Shown here piece after piece: positions 1-10,495 of a stretch of 64,000 nucleotides of DNA. The DNA comes from Selaginella moellendorffii. Lineage: Eukaryota > Streptophyta > Lycopodiopsida > Selaginellales > Selaginellaceae. A program made the position numbers and the translations under genes. Where the stretch lies: NCBI RefSeq assembly GCF_000143415.4, contig NW_003314357.1:393795-457794 (forward strand). Reading direction: 5' to 3'. Each line of letters starts with the position of its first letter. Position 1 is the first letter of the stretch. The notes under the pieces were generated by a model. That model searched no databases. It was not told where the DNA came from and was given only the letters and a program-made list of their open reading frames with translations.

Positions 1-1426
1 TGATGCAGAGGTAAGAGTCAGGTCTCTCCATGGAGAGAATCCTGTTATGATAATATGCAGTCCTGCAGCTTCTCTGCTCGATGTTGTGGTCGAGCCGCCT
101 TCTAACCAACGTCTCTCGCTCTTGAGCGCTGCAAGAATTCTTCGACAAAGCCATTTTGATAGCAGTGCACTCGTCACACTTTGAAAAGCTGGAGTACTTT
201 CCTATACTCACATCCCTGAACCTGTTGCTCCACAATCTACTAAATCTAGATTGGCTCAGCTTCCTGTAGCCATTACTCTGGAGTTCCCGATTCACATCTT
301 CCAATATGGCCCCCTTGGTATACATGGAAGGGAGAACTCGTTGGGTGTCTCGTGTTCCATCTTCCAAGAGGCGGGTTTTATGTGGTTGCTGCTCGCTACA
401 TGTCTCGACAAACCTCTTGAAGATTGCCTCTCCATATACAACATGACCCCTGGTTTTGTGCGTACCGTCGTTCCCATGGACTGCCTGTTGAACCCTTTGT
501 TCCTCGAACTCAGTTTTGATTCTGTAGAATGTGGTTCGAGGGACTCCATAAATGATTCTCCATGCCTTCATGCAGACCAAACCCCTCTGGAAGACCATGC
601 CCCCCACCTGATGTTCTGAAGCATCAACAGATGACCGTAATGCCTCATACACAAAATTGCGAGCTGCCTTCCAGGACAATGTCTTGTATCTTGCTCTCTC
701 CTCTTCAATAGCATCCCAATCAGCATGTTGACAGCACCTCCTCTTGCAACAAGCAACTGTCGAGACCATTCGAACCTCCATCGCCATTTTCTGCCTTTTC
801 GGTTCGTTGCTCAGATCCCTTTGGCTGCGCTGTAGGAAGGTGTACTTTCTTTTCCCATGAAGAGATGTTCTGTCATCAGTTGTAGTGGTGTTTGATTGTG
901 AATCCTTCACATTCTCAAACACTAAATGCCTCAATTTCCACCGCACAATGCTTCCAATAGTCAGACTGTTTTCTTCTGTGTCAACAACCTCTAAAATTGC
1001 AACTCCAATATCATCCCAGCCCAATTCTTGATTAGCAACCGCATCTCTTGGATCGACAACTGTGGCTAAGCCCTCAGCTACCACCTCCCCCTCGGGGTTG
1101 TTTAGAAACACCTTTGCCTGAATCCATGTAGCACGGTTCTTAAGATCCACGGAGGGAACATGCGTCGCACTTGCGCTGTCCCCAACATCTGCTTTCTTCT
1201 GAAGATTTTTCAAGGCAACAACAACATTTACCCCGACGACCATCTCTCCTCGTTCAATAGCGACCACATTCCCATCGAAGACAGTCTCTACTGATACAGC
1301 AGCATTGCCTTCCCCAAGCCTTTGACAGTGTATAACAAAGTTCCGATCCATAGACACAAGGGTCCCTTTTGCAACTCTCTTCCCACCATTCAAAATGTAA
1401 ACCTTTTCCCCAACCCTGAAGGCCAT
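1..1426 (-). CDS. DDE transposase-like protein, 5' part (runs off the left edge)
   Basis: Read on the minus strand from the ATG at 1426, there is an uninterrupted frame of 475 codons to the window edge, so the C-terminal part lies outside. The ATG is two bases after a good 3' splice site (CAG at 1428-1430), which supports this start. Visible features are a Cys-rich block CCKRRCC near residue 224, a motif GVPRTTFYRIK near residue 300 that looks like a helix-turn-helix type of DNA-binding region, and a zinc-type motif CDEC at residues 417-420 followed by a short helical Arg/His-rich stretch. The last residues (SYLCI) look like the strand leading into the first catalytic Asp of an RNase H fold. 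From memory this order resembles the eukaryotic transposase-like proteins catalogued with DUF7869; I cannot confirm that here. The frame is free of stops, unlike most transposon genes in the window, so it may be intact. It is divergent from the gene at 4873 and shares its palindromes. Confidence 0.7.
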   Translation of the reverse strand, partial: MAFRVGEKVYILNGGKRVAKGTLVSMDRNFVIHCQRLGEGNAAVSVETVFDGNVVAIERGEMVVGVNVVVALKNLQKKADVGDSASATHVPSVDLKNRATWIQAKVFLNNPEGEVVAEGLATVVDPRDAVANQELGWDDIGVAILEVVDTEENSLTIGSIVRWKLRHLVFENVKDSQSNTTTTDDRTSLHGKRKYTFLQRSQRDLSNEPKRQKMAMEVRMVSTVACCKRRCCQHADWDAIEEERARYKTLSWKAARNFVYEALRSSVDASEHQVGGMVFQRGLVCMKAWRIIYGVPRTTFYRIKTEFEEQRVQQAVHGNDGTHKTRGHVVYGEAIFKRFVETCSEQQPHKTRLLEDGTRDTQRVLPSMYTKGAILEDVNRELQSNGYRKLSQSRFSRLWSNRFRDVSIGKYSSFSKCDECTAIKMALSKNSCSAQERETLVRRRLDHNIEQRSCRTAYYHNRILSMERPDSYLCI

Positions 1427-1427
1427 T

Positions 1428-1737
1428 CTGAAAGTGCAGAAAAGAAGTTAAGACCATACAAAAAATGATTGGAGAATGGCCTAAATCATAACATACCAAA
1501 CAACCTCAATAGCATGAGGCCACATGCCATTATTCAAACATGCTATTGACACCCACATGAAATTTCGCATTCACAAAATTGGCATGAGGCCTCATGCCAT
1601 CTTGATATACACACAGCTGCAGGCAAGTAAAAACATACATGACAATACGCTAGCCATGAAATTGCAAGGGCCCAAGATGGCATGTGGCCTCATGCCATTT
1701 CTAAATGTGGTCCTAAACCATTCCATGGTGAACATAC
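1428..1737 (-). other. leader intron of the transposase-like gene, with three 22-bp palindromes
   Basis: On the minus strand a donor GTATGT at 1737 and an acceptor TTTCAG ending at 1428 define a 310-nt intron just before the start codon. It contains palindromes at 1677-1698, 1579-1600 and 1509-1530. The first intron of the divergent gene at 4873 also holds three copies of the same palindrome. The exon upstream (about 1738-1990) is GC-rich and made of short repeats of a GCTCGCAACACCGCAACT type. The donor is a prediction. Confidence 0.5.
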
Positions 1738-2721
1738 CAGGAAGCACAAGTGCCGAATATCAAGAGGAAGCGGTAGCCACACCAAAGACAGTGCCGCTCG
1801 CAACACCGCAACTACTCGTAGCGCCGCTCGCAACACCGCAACTGCTCGTAGCGCCGCTCGCACAAACTGCCACTCGCATAAACTGCCGCTCGCAATGGCG
1901 CTCGCAATGCCGCAACCGCTTGTAGACGCATAAACCACAGCTCACAACGCCGCTTACACAAGCAGCGCTCACTGCGCTCAGCGGAACCAAGAACACGGCG
2001 CACAAAAATGATAGACCTAGGAATGAGTTCGAGAATTCAAAAATAACACACGCTTGAACGTCACATCAAATCCTCTGACAAACCAGATCTTATGATTCCT
2101 CTGACAAATTTCAAACTGAGTAGCTTCTAGACTTTGCTGTCGGAGGTTGAACTTTGTCACATCATGTCCTTGCCTCGATCCAGCTGTGCCATGTCAGTGA
2201 TTCGAACTTTGCCATGCCATGTCAGCGATCCGCGCCAAGATTATTTGCCGTGTAAAGGAATAATTATGCTGTGTGTGTACGTCCATTTATGGCAATATAA
2301 TGCCACATGCCATTCAAAGAATAATGCTAGTCGAGCATCTTTTGGTGCATTTTTGGGTTCAAAATTGCATGAGCCCACACGCTATAAAGTTTACCTGTAC
2401 CAAAAATAGAAACAGCTTTATTTACTTGGGAATTTATATGGCTGAGGCATTTTTAAACTTACAAACACATGCCCTACTTACATTCCTTTGGTTGCTTAAA
2501 ATTCAAAAATATTATAAACCTTTCTTTTTGCATTTTCAATGTTTTCAATTATGGTTTTTGATTTTCGCAGGACCAGCCTAGTAATCTATTTGCATCCCGT
2601 CATGTTTATAGCTAGCTTTCGTTTGTCCCCTTCGCTAGCCTGAGATACATCTGCTCGGCATCTGCCTCTTACAGCATTTGCCCAGAAAGGGCATCTTTCT
2701 TCACGCAGCATTTGCCACATG

Positions 2722-2753
2722 TTTAGGGTTAGGGTTTAGGGTTTAGGGTTTAG
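2722..2753 (+). repeat. interstitial telomere-like repeat (TTTAGGG)n
   Basis: About four units of the plant telomere repeat TTTAGGG, one of them lacking a T. It lies inside copy 1 of the tandem duplication, so it was copied with its surroundings and does not mark a chromosome end. Confidence 0.85.
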
Positions 2754-3597
2754 CAATTCAGTAGCTTGATAAACATGCAAATACAGAACTTGATGAAAAA
2801 TCCTTGGATATGTCACAATGCCCTTAGGACCATAAACACATTTCAATAGAGAGGGTCCTTTCATTTCATAACTCCTTACGTAGATCTTGGTGAAACCAGA
2901 GTTAGTGAAGTTGGTTTCTTGTGATCCCGCATCTGATTGTGATGTCCCTTTGCAGTGTCGATGGAAAGGTCAATGCACACCAAACTGTAGAATCTTGGAG
3001 CAAAATAACGGTCGGATCTATGGCAAATGCCCCTGAAACATTGTAAGGCTCGTGTGGTCTCATGTGGTGTCCGATCGAGATGCTTCTTTGCAGGGTCATC
3101 AAGAAGGACATTGTATACCATTCTGTAAAATCTAGTTGCGATCTAACGGTTGGATCTCCAGGAAACTCAAAACAATCTCGCGCGTGTCAGAATATTCTAG
3201 GAATATACTCCTATGTGCTCCAAGATTATTCGCCGTGTAAAGGAATAATTATGCTGTGTCATTTATGGCAATATAAGGCCACACGCCATTCAAAGAATAA
3301 TGCTAGTCGAGCATTTTTTGGTGCATTTTTTGGTTCAAAATTGCATGAGCCCACACGCTATAAAGTTTACCTGTACCAAAAATAGAAACAGCTTTATTTA
3401 CTTGGGAATTTAAGTGGTTGAGGCATTTTTAAACTTACAAACACATGCCCTACTTACATTCCTTTGGTTGCTTACATTCCTTTGGTTGCTAGCTTTCGTT
3501 TGTCCCCTTCACTAGCCTGAGATACATCTGCTCGGCATCTGCCTCTTACAGCATTTGCCCAGAAAGGGCATCTTTCTTCACGCAGCATTTGCCACAT

Positions 3598-3624
3598 GTT
3601 TAGGGTTTAGGGTTTAGGGTTTAG
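3598..3624 (+). repeat. interstitial telomere-like repeat (TTTAGGG)n, second copy
   Basis: About four TTTAGGG units in copy 2 of the tandem duplication, at the same place as the tract at 2722-2753 and shorter by a few bases. Confidence 0.85.
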
Positions 3625-4290
3625 CAATTCAGTAGCTTGATAAACATGCAAATACAGAACTTGATGCAAAATCCTTGGATATGTCACAATGCCCTTAGGA
3701 CCATAAACACATTTCAATAGAGAGGGTCCTTTCATTTCATAACTCCTTACGTAGATCTTGGTGAAACCAGAGTTAGTGAAGTTGGTTTCTTGTGATCCCG
3801 CATCTGATTGTGATGTCCCTTTGCAGTGTTGATGGAAAGGTCAATGCACACCAAACTGTAGAATCTTGGAGCAAAATAACGGTCGGATCTATGGCAAATG
3901 CCCCTGAAACATTGTAAGGCTCGTGTGGTCTCATGTGGTGTCCGATCGAGATGCTTCTTTGCAGGGTCATCAAGAAGGACATTGTATACCATTCTGTAAA
4001 ATCTAGTTGCGATCTAACGGTTGGATCTCCAGGAAACTCAAAACAATCTCGCGCGTGTTAGAATATTCTAGGAATATACTCCTATGTGCTCCTGAAAATG
4101 GCATGCGGCCCCACGCCATTCAAGAGATAACGCCAGATGACGCCGAGCATTTTTTGGTGCATTTTTTGGGATCAAAATTGCATGAGCCCACATGCTTGAA
4201 CGTCACATCAAATCCTCTGACAATTTATTTAGCTGAACATCTGGCATTTTTGGAAATACAAGATGCTTTGGAATATCCAATCATGCATGG

Positions 4291-4872
4291 TATAAATATA
4301 GCGAGGGTATTAAATGATATCCCAATCATGATCTTTCTTTTGGATTTCGCGTGCATGCAGTCCGAGGAATGATGACGTTGCGGATTTCTTTTGGATTTCA
4401 CGCATGCGCGCGCCGATCCAGAAATTAATGGTGGCGCCCAAGTCCGAGAAATGATGACGTGGCGGGATTACCAACCGTCGTGACATTTCGCGCGTGTGAG
4501 GTTAGGTTTTGCATTTTGCTTCGTACTCGCGCTCGCACACTCGCGCTCGCATCGCGCTCCCACTCGCGCTCGCATCGCGCTCCCACTCGCGCTCCCACTT
4601 CTCTACAGGTTTCTCGTGTGCATCGGCGTCCACTCGCGCTCGCATCGCGCTCGTGTGCATCGGCGTCCACTTCAAGACACACCCAGTTTGTAACTTCGCC
4701 GCCAACTCCGCCGCCCACTCCGCCACCCACACGCAGCCCACTTGGCGTCCCGGGAGATTTCAGCGCCACTCTCCAACTGTAAGTGGCAGAGTAGCCTTGC
4801 TGCTACAATCCGCTGCACACACAGTGCACATTCGCCAGCGAGTCCGGTTGTCACGCCTCCATTCGGCTTCAA
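4291..4872 (+). promoter_or_regulatory. probable promoter and leader of the ParB-like/phosphatase-like gene
   Basis: TATAAATATA at 4291-4300 is a good TATA box about 580 bp before the start codon at 4873. From about 4527 to 4660 the leader consists of short repeats of a CTCGCGCTCGCATCGCGCTC type. A related CGCTCGCGC-rich array lies upstream of the second ParB-type gene (59951-60165). Assignment as promoter and leader is inference from position and the TATA sequence. Confidence 0.4.
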
Positions 4873-7800
4873 ATGGTAAGTCTTTTAGGCCAAGTAGAAA
4901 ATGGCATGAGGCCACATGCCATTCAGTAGCAACATTGGCATGCACCGATTGGGCTCTCGAGTGCAGTCCGGTTACAGATGGCGTGTAGCCTCACGCCATC
5001 TTAGGATGCAGCCTCAAGACATCTGATGCAGTGGTGAATGGCGTGTGGCCTCACGTTATTTCCAGCTACTAGCTTTTCATCTGTCAGCTCTAATTGTTGT
5101 GCATTTCTGAACAGGCGAGGAATTGCGTTCTTCTTCCAGCCACTGTCAATGTGGATGTAGAGAAGGGGGAGGAGCTCACCAGTTGGACTTTCGGGATAGA
5201 AGGCGAGGATCTGAGGCTGTACAACACAGATGGTGGGAGAAAAGAATGCATGGGGATCCTCATCCAAGTGACAGACACTCCATGCAGTTCCATGCAAGAA
5301 TATGGACTGGCACTTGTGGTAGAGACAGCGTCTGCCTTCAAGATCCACCTTGCACATCCTAGCGGCTTCCCGGAGGGGGGCAGCGGCTATGAGGAATTCC
5401 TAGAGGGAGCTAGGGAGAGGTTGTCCAGGAGGCCCACAATTTCAAAGACGCTGCGGGTCTATGAAGATCACATGGAATCCACGGACCTCACCTACGGCGA
5501 TGTTCAAAAACTATATTCCAACATTGAGCCGTTGAGAGTGACTCCAGTTCGCGAAGCAAAGGGGAAGGGGGTCGATCTGGAAACTACCTCAAAGCAGAAA
5601 AGGGTGGTCAAGCTCAAGCCGACGTCCGACTCTCCTGCTCCAAAAAAGAAGCTACTCAGTGATGCCATTGCCTCGGGTTCGAACACTACACCCACCAAAA
5701 AGAAGAGCCGCAAAGAGCAGAAAGAGCAAGAAGAGGCAGCAAAAATCGTCGCAGATAATAGTACTTGTTACTATTCCAACAATGTATATACAATCGACGT
5801 GAGCCGTATCGACATCCAAAGCAAATACAACCACAGGCTAGTATCTGATGAGTGGGTGGAGAAACTGAAGCAGAAGATGCTGGCAAGTCCAGTAACACCC
5901 GACATCGCAGACGTGATCCCCTACTACCGAACAATGAAGGGCGAGACGAGGTTTCCAGACTTGATCAATAGGAAGGTGTTGGACGATCAGAACATCCGGT
6001 TCTATGCCGTCTCCGGGCAGCATTCTAGCTTGGCGATGCAAGAGATAGTTGTGGATATTATGGTGGGCGAGGAGGTGAAGAAAGTCTTCAAGACAAGAGT
6101 TGTCCGCCTGATAAAAGGCAACTCGCCCCTCCGATCTATCATATACATCTCCCACGCGCAGAATGTCAAGCAAGAAACGTGCTACAAATCGGGTCTGCAC
6201 GAGACATTGGCACGAACACGGAAGCTCTGGGTTCAACTGAAGAAGCCACAAAAACCAGGACAAGGACGTGCACTAGCAACTAGCGCCTGGCAGGTAAGCC
6301 TCGTTGCATGTGGCATAGCATGTGGCCTCACGCCATTTCCATTGCAGGAATTCTCGAGTCTTCTCTCGAAAACACTGGGGGTCAATGACACACTCAGCAT
6401 CCATAACATTCTACTCGCGACAAAAGTTGTTTTTGACAAATGGGTAGATGTGCTGAGGAGGTACCATGACGGGGAGTTGCCAAACTCAATGGGTGTGGAG
6501 GACGGCCGGAAGTCCAATGATTTGAAGCTCAACGCCTTGCGTTTCTCGCGGTCTCTAGACGACGACGACCTTCTGACAGTGGCTAATGCTCTTCTACGTG
6601 GTGAGGTTGTCTTCAACAAGACCAAAATGACTCCCGGCCATATTGTGACATACGAGGACTTGTGCACGACTCTGAGAGCTCGTGCGCTATTGAAGGATTG
6701 GATCTTCGAGCAAGTGGCCGTGGAGAGGGTGAGCATCGACACCACGCAAGAGATGATGGAAGCGCTGGAGTTGTCAAATGAAGACATCGACGAGTACGTG
6801 AAGGGGGCCCCCAAGTTCATCGATCTGCTGCGGGATGCCACGAAAAGTAAAGCTGAGAAGTTGGATCAGTATCCAAATTTCATTAAGATTGATGTCGACC
6901 GCCGGCTTCAAAAACAGCTCGACCCCGCAGCAGAGGCCTATCGAGAACCTTACCGGGTATACTTGAATTCGGATGAGGATCAAAGGTGGAGGAGCATCGT
7001 TTCCCGCGGAGATGAGCAGGTCAAGAACATCTTTTGTGTGATGGACTTCATAAACGAGGAGATCACTCATGCAGACGAAGTCAGCTCCATCATTGACTTA
7101 ATGGTGGGACTTGCGGAGGTGGAATCTTCAGTCCACTATATGATCTACGACTCCGAATCCTATCACAAGTTCTGGAAGGCCTTGAACGAGGTGAAGGCTC
7201 GGTTGAAAGGCAAGGAGATGCGGGAGATCCATGGGATAATGGCTAAGAAGAAGATACCGACGAATGTCCGCATCTTCACACTCGCCCTTGTTATTGGTCC
7301 TGCAGCAGAGTGGGACTGGAGTGACTTCCCAGCTTCGTTCGACAAGGCCAATCGAATTGATCTGAGGGAGGTCAATTTACCCGTGCCTGAGGAACTGAAG
7401 ACGGCTATGGAGCTTTCGAATCCAAAGAAAGCTCCAGGTGCAGCATGGGAAATGCTCAGCTGGGTCTTCAACGCAATAGCGGGTGGGTCATCTGCTTCCG
7501 ACTCCAAGGGCAAATGCGTTGTCGAGTACAACTGCGGCGGACTATTCTTTCGAGCCGCACTACTCAAGGGTGTCCCTTGTGTTGCGGTGACAAACTCCAT
7601 TGAAGAGATGACTTCAATGGAGCATATAATTACAGTTGCCAAAGAAAAACAGTATCTTCTCTGCGAACCTGGTGAGTACACACTTTAAGTTTAAATGTTA
7701 TCTCACAAGCTCTGTATGCAGGAGCGTGGCCACCCCCAGATGCTGAAACGGCGTTAACAGCTACTTTTGAAGATACCCATGTTGGGCCGAGCTCACAACC

Positions 7801-10495
7801 TGCACAAGGTAAGGTCACGTGAGGCCTCACGCCATTTTGATTATAGATCGTTGTGAATATTTAGACACGAGGACTGAAAAGCGCACTGGTGGCGCATCGA
7901 AGAAGGACAAACAGAAAAGCAATAGGAAAAAAGGAGGTACAAATTATATTTGCAATGGCGTGTGGTCTCATGCCATTCCTTGCAGGAGAAACTTCTTCAA
8001 AGGCAAAACAGGCAAGCACCAGCCAAGCTCAAACTGACAGTGGTCATAAAAAGCGAAAGCACGTTGGACAGTCGTCGAGATCAGAGGCGTTTGATTCGAA
8101 AAGGAAGAAGGGCAACGAAAAGATGATAGGTAATGCCTCGCGGTTATGGCGTGTGTGCTCATGCCATTCATTGCAGATCAAGGGCTGAGTGAAAGCAGGC
8201 AGTCACCACCTCATGACTCAGATTCCTATGGCGGACTCCCCTTCCCCAATCTCAATGGAGAGGTACAATGGATGAGGGAAGCTTTTCAAGGCAGGGCCAC
8301 GTTTTTCTCATCTCGTCGTCTTCGAAGGGTGCAAGAACGTGCAGAAACCATGTTAAGACAGTCGGGTGAGGATACGGTCCTAGGTCACGCACTAAAACAA
8401 GCTATGGATGTCTTGTATTTTGAGATGGAGACTCGGCCAGATGATTTTCCCAAGATGGTCCTGGAAGAACAAGCCATCCAGCCTGAGCAGCCTATGGAAG
8501 AAATGCAGGAGGGGGATGAGGAGCCAGAGAAAGATAATGAGCAAGAAGAGCAGAAGGACGAAGAGGAGGACAAAGAAGAGGAGGACAAAGAAGAGGAGGA
8601 CGAAGAGGACTTGGATGGTCCTCACAATGGTGATGATCACAATAACGACGACGACGATGATGACGACGATGGCCAGCCTGAGGTGGCCAAAGAGCGGCGG
8701 AGGAAGGTCATACAAGACAAACCATCAGGTAAATAATAATACATCCATTCCTAACCTTTTACCATTTCTAACATTGTCCATGTAGGTCGCAGAGCAAATG
8801 GTAAGTAGAGATTATTCAGTTGAATTTACAAACTCTAGCCTTTAGTGTCGAGGAAGGATAGTGCCAAGCAAGGGTCGAAACGTATGTCCAATCCTTCAGA
8901 ATCAGCAGTGCGCTCAAGTGATATCGGTCCTAGTTCCTCAATAGCAGTTGATGGTAAATACAGTATAGTCGATTCAATGTGCTAATGAGTTTGTTTTTAG
9001 TAGCACGGGAGGATACCATCTCAATCGAAGGGAGATATTTGGACATGCATATGGATCCGCCAGTGGACTCTACTTGGCTGCAAGAGTCATCAGAGCTGGT
9101 GGAGGCTACTATCCATATCAACGCCAAGCAAGCTGACCACGCTCCACTTGATGCTGCCCATACCACTGAGTCAATCTTGTCCACGTATCCAACTGACGGT
9201 GACCAGGCGCCATTGGACCCACATGAGGCCGCCCCAGCCGCCGAGCCGGTCGTATCCTCATTTCCAATGGACTCAACGTGTGCCCAATCGTCTGACTACG
9301 CGCCGTTGGAACCTCCCTACACCGCCCCTGCTGCTTGTTCGGTCATGTCCACTTTGCCAATGGAGGCACCAGCTGAAATGGCGTGTGATCACACGCCATC
9401 GGAACCACCCCATGCCACTGTTGAGCCAGTTGTACCAGAGTCTACAGCTGAAATGGCATGTGCCCACACGCCATCGGATGCGATTGACCCCACATTGCAG
9501 AGGAGAGTATTTCCGCCCTTCACGTTTCCTCGACCAAAACCCTCTCAACGACCATCGGGAGCAACATTCGCTAATATTGTAGATGGTAAAATTGACTTGT
9601 ACCATTTTTTATGCTGACGCATTTCATTTCAGAGTCACGGCGAAGGTACTGTATCGTTTTTGATCTGAACGGTGTCCTTTTCTCCCATGAGCGTGGCTCG
9701 TCCTCGAATGTCATTGCACCCTCCAAAGCCTGCGGTCGCAAGTTGGTCAAAAGAGACAGATTCACATTAATCACATGGGAGAAACTGCGGGATCTAATAA
9801 TGACCATGCGACACTTAAAACAGAGGGCCGGGTTCAATTTGCAATTGGGAGTTTGGACATCCATGATGCGCCACAATGCATTAACGTTGCTACAGATGAT
9901 GCACGATCAGACGCGAGTAATATTACCATTTGACTTTCTCCTAACGCAGGAGGATTGCTTGACTATGGTCCATGTGAGGGGTAGCAAGCCCATCTTCGTC
10001 AAGCCAGAGGTTGTAGTGATGAACCGGACTGCTAGCTCAAGTGAAATCCTCATCATCGATGACTCGCCGATTAAAACTGCAGCGAACACGCACACATATG
10101 CAGTGCACCCCATCTCTTGCAGTATGGAAACTAGGGAGAAGAAACCGTATGTTCTGGGGGACCTTGCAAAACGGCTTGGAGCGATGGTGATAGAGAACCG
10201 GCCAGTCCAGGAGGTGGCTGCAGAAATCAACCAAATGGCAGATGGAACGGTATATCAGAAGCCATTTGATCGGACAGACACCAGTCATCATTTATGGCAT
10301 GTATATTGTCTAGCCAAGCACTATCCGCATCTCCATAATCTGCTCAACCGGATGGGTTCTTCGACCACTGAACATGAGCGTGGACGTATTAGAGAAGAGA
10401 TGGCATTACTATTGGGTTTAAATCCTGATAGTGTGGAGAGTGATGAAATTCCAAGATTATTGTATAGGCGTTGGAGGCAAAAAATAACAGTCTGA
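4873..10495 (+). CDS. ParB-like / degenerate methyltransferase-like / FCP1-HAD phosphatase-like fusion protein, 11 exons
   Basis: Exons by splice-site reading: 4873-4875 (the ATG itself, followed by GTAAGT), 5115-6293, 6348-7671, 7722-7808, 7847-7936, 7986-8129, 8177-8728, 8786-8800, 8846-8953, 9001-9585, 9633-10495. Together they give 4,950 nt, or 1,649 aa plus TGA, with no internal stop. Every intron after 7671 is phase 1, a strong consistency check. Domains: ParB-like at about residues 225-350, with the signature YAVSGQHSS at 298-306; a helical region to about 750; about 755-820 resembles a SAM-binding methyltransferase motif I (CVVEYNCGG, Gly-poor, so probably inactive); a Lys-rich then Glu/Asp-rich linker at 836-1360; an FCP1/HAD-like domain at 1364-1649 with motif I FDLNGVL, motif II GVWTS and a later acidic motif IIDDSP. 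The second Asp of the HAD DxD is replaced by Asn. No loss-of-function mutation is seen. The exact biological role is unknown; a nuclear DNA-bound regulator is plausible. Confidence 0.75.
4876..5114 (+). other. first intron, directly after the start codon, with three palindromes
   Basis: The donor GTAAGT follows the ATG without a gap, and the acceptor is AACAG at 5110-5114. The 239-nt intron holds palindromes at 4901-4922, 4978-4999 and 5038-5059. Splicing yields a protein starting MARNCVLLP. Other introns of this gene are 38-57 nt, so this one is enlarged and about a quarter of it is palindrome. Confidence 0.65.
6294..6347 (+). other. 54-nt optional intron (exitron-like) with one palindrome
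   Basis: Donor GTAAGC at 6294 and acceptor TTGCAG ending at 6347. The 54 nt are a multiple of three and contain no stop, so the protein stays in frame whether spliced or retained (an 18-residue insert). The 22-bp palindrome at 6315-6336 fills almost half of it and ends 11 nt before the splice acceptor. Domain alignment cannot decide between the forms; the spliced form keeps the palindrome out of the protein, as in neighbouring introns. Confidence 0.6.
7809..8176 (+). other. three short palindrome-bearing introns (7809-7846, 7937-7985, 8130-8176)
   Basis: Introns of 38, 49 and 47 nt, each with GT donor and AG acceptor, each phase 1, each consisting largely of one copy of the 22-bp palindrome (7814-7835, 7955-7976, 8146-8167). 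In all three the palindrome ends 9-11 nt before the acceptor AG. Introns 7672-7721, 8729-8785, 8801-8845, 8954-9000 and 9586-9632 of the same gene carry none. Confidence 0.7.
8786..8800 (+). other. 15-nt microexon of the ParB-like/phosphatase-like gene
   Basis: It is flanked by acceptor TGTAG (ending 8785) and donor GTAAGT (8801). It adds five residues and keeps phase 1 on both sides. It lies between the acidic linker and the next exon. Very short exons are easily missed by annotation programs. Confidence 0.55.

Larger units (their letters stand above)
2235..4091. repeat. tandem direct duplication (about 985 bp and 872 bp copies)
   Basis: Copy 1 is 2235-3219 and copy 2 is 3220-4091. They are nearly identical; copy 2 lacks about 110 bp present near 2495-2605 of copy 1. 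Each copy contains a degenerate 22-bp palindrome and a telomere-like tract. A third, partial relative of the left part is at 4133-4225, and the string around 2050-2080 recurs at 4195-4225. No coding capacity is evident. It lies in the spacer between the two divergent genes. Confidence 0.9.

Noticed and set aside
2722-3624. Chromosome end
   Set aside because: Only about four TTTAGGG units in each tract, inside a tandem duplication with genes on both sides.
5115-7671. Bacterial contamination as the source of the ParB-like and methyltransferase-like sequences
   Set aside because: Both genes have many GT-AG introns, lie among plant retrotransposons, and one is flanked by a Cassandra array with a clear target duplication.
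8385-8715. Antisense Ser- or Leu-rich frames opposite the acidic linker
   Set aside because: They mirror GAG/GAT-rich codons of the spliced plus-strand gene, which has consistent exon phases.
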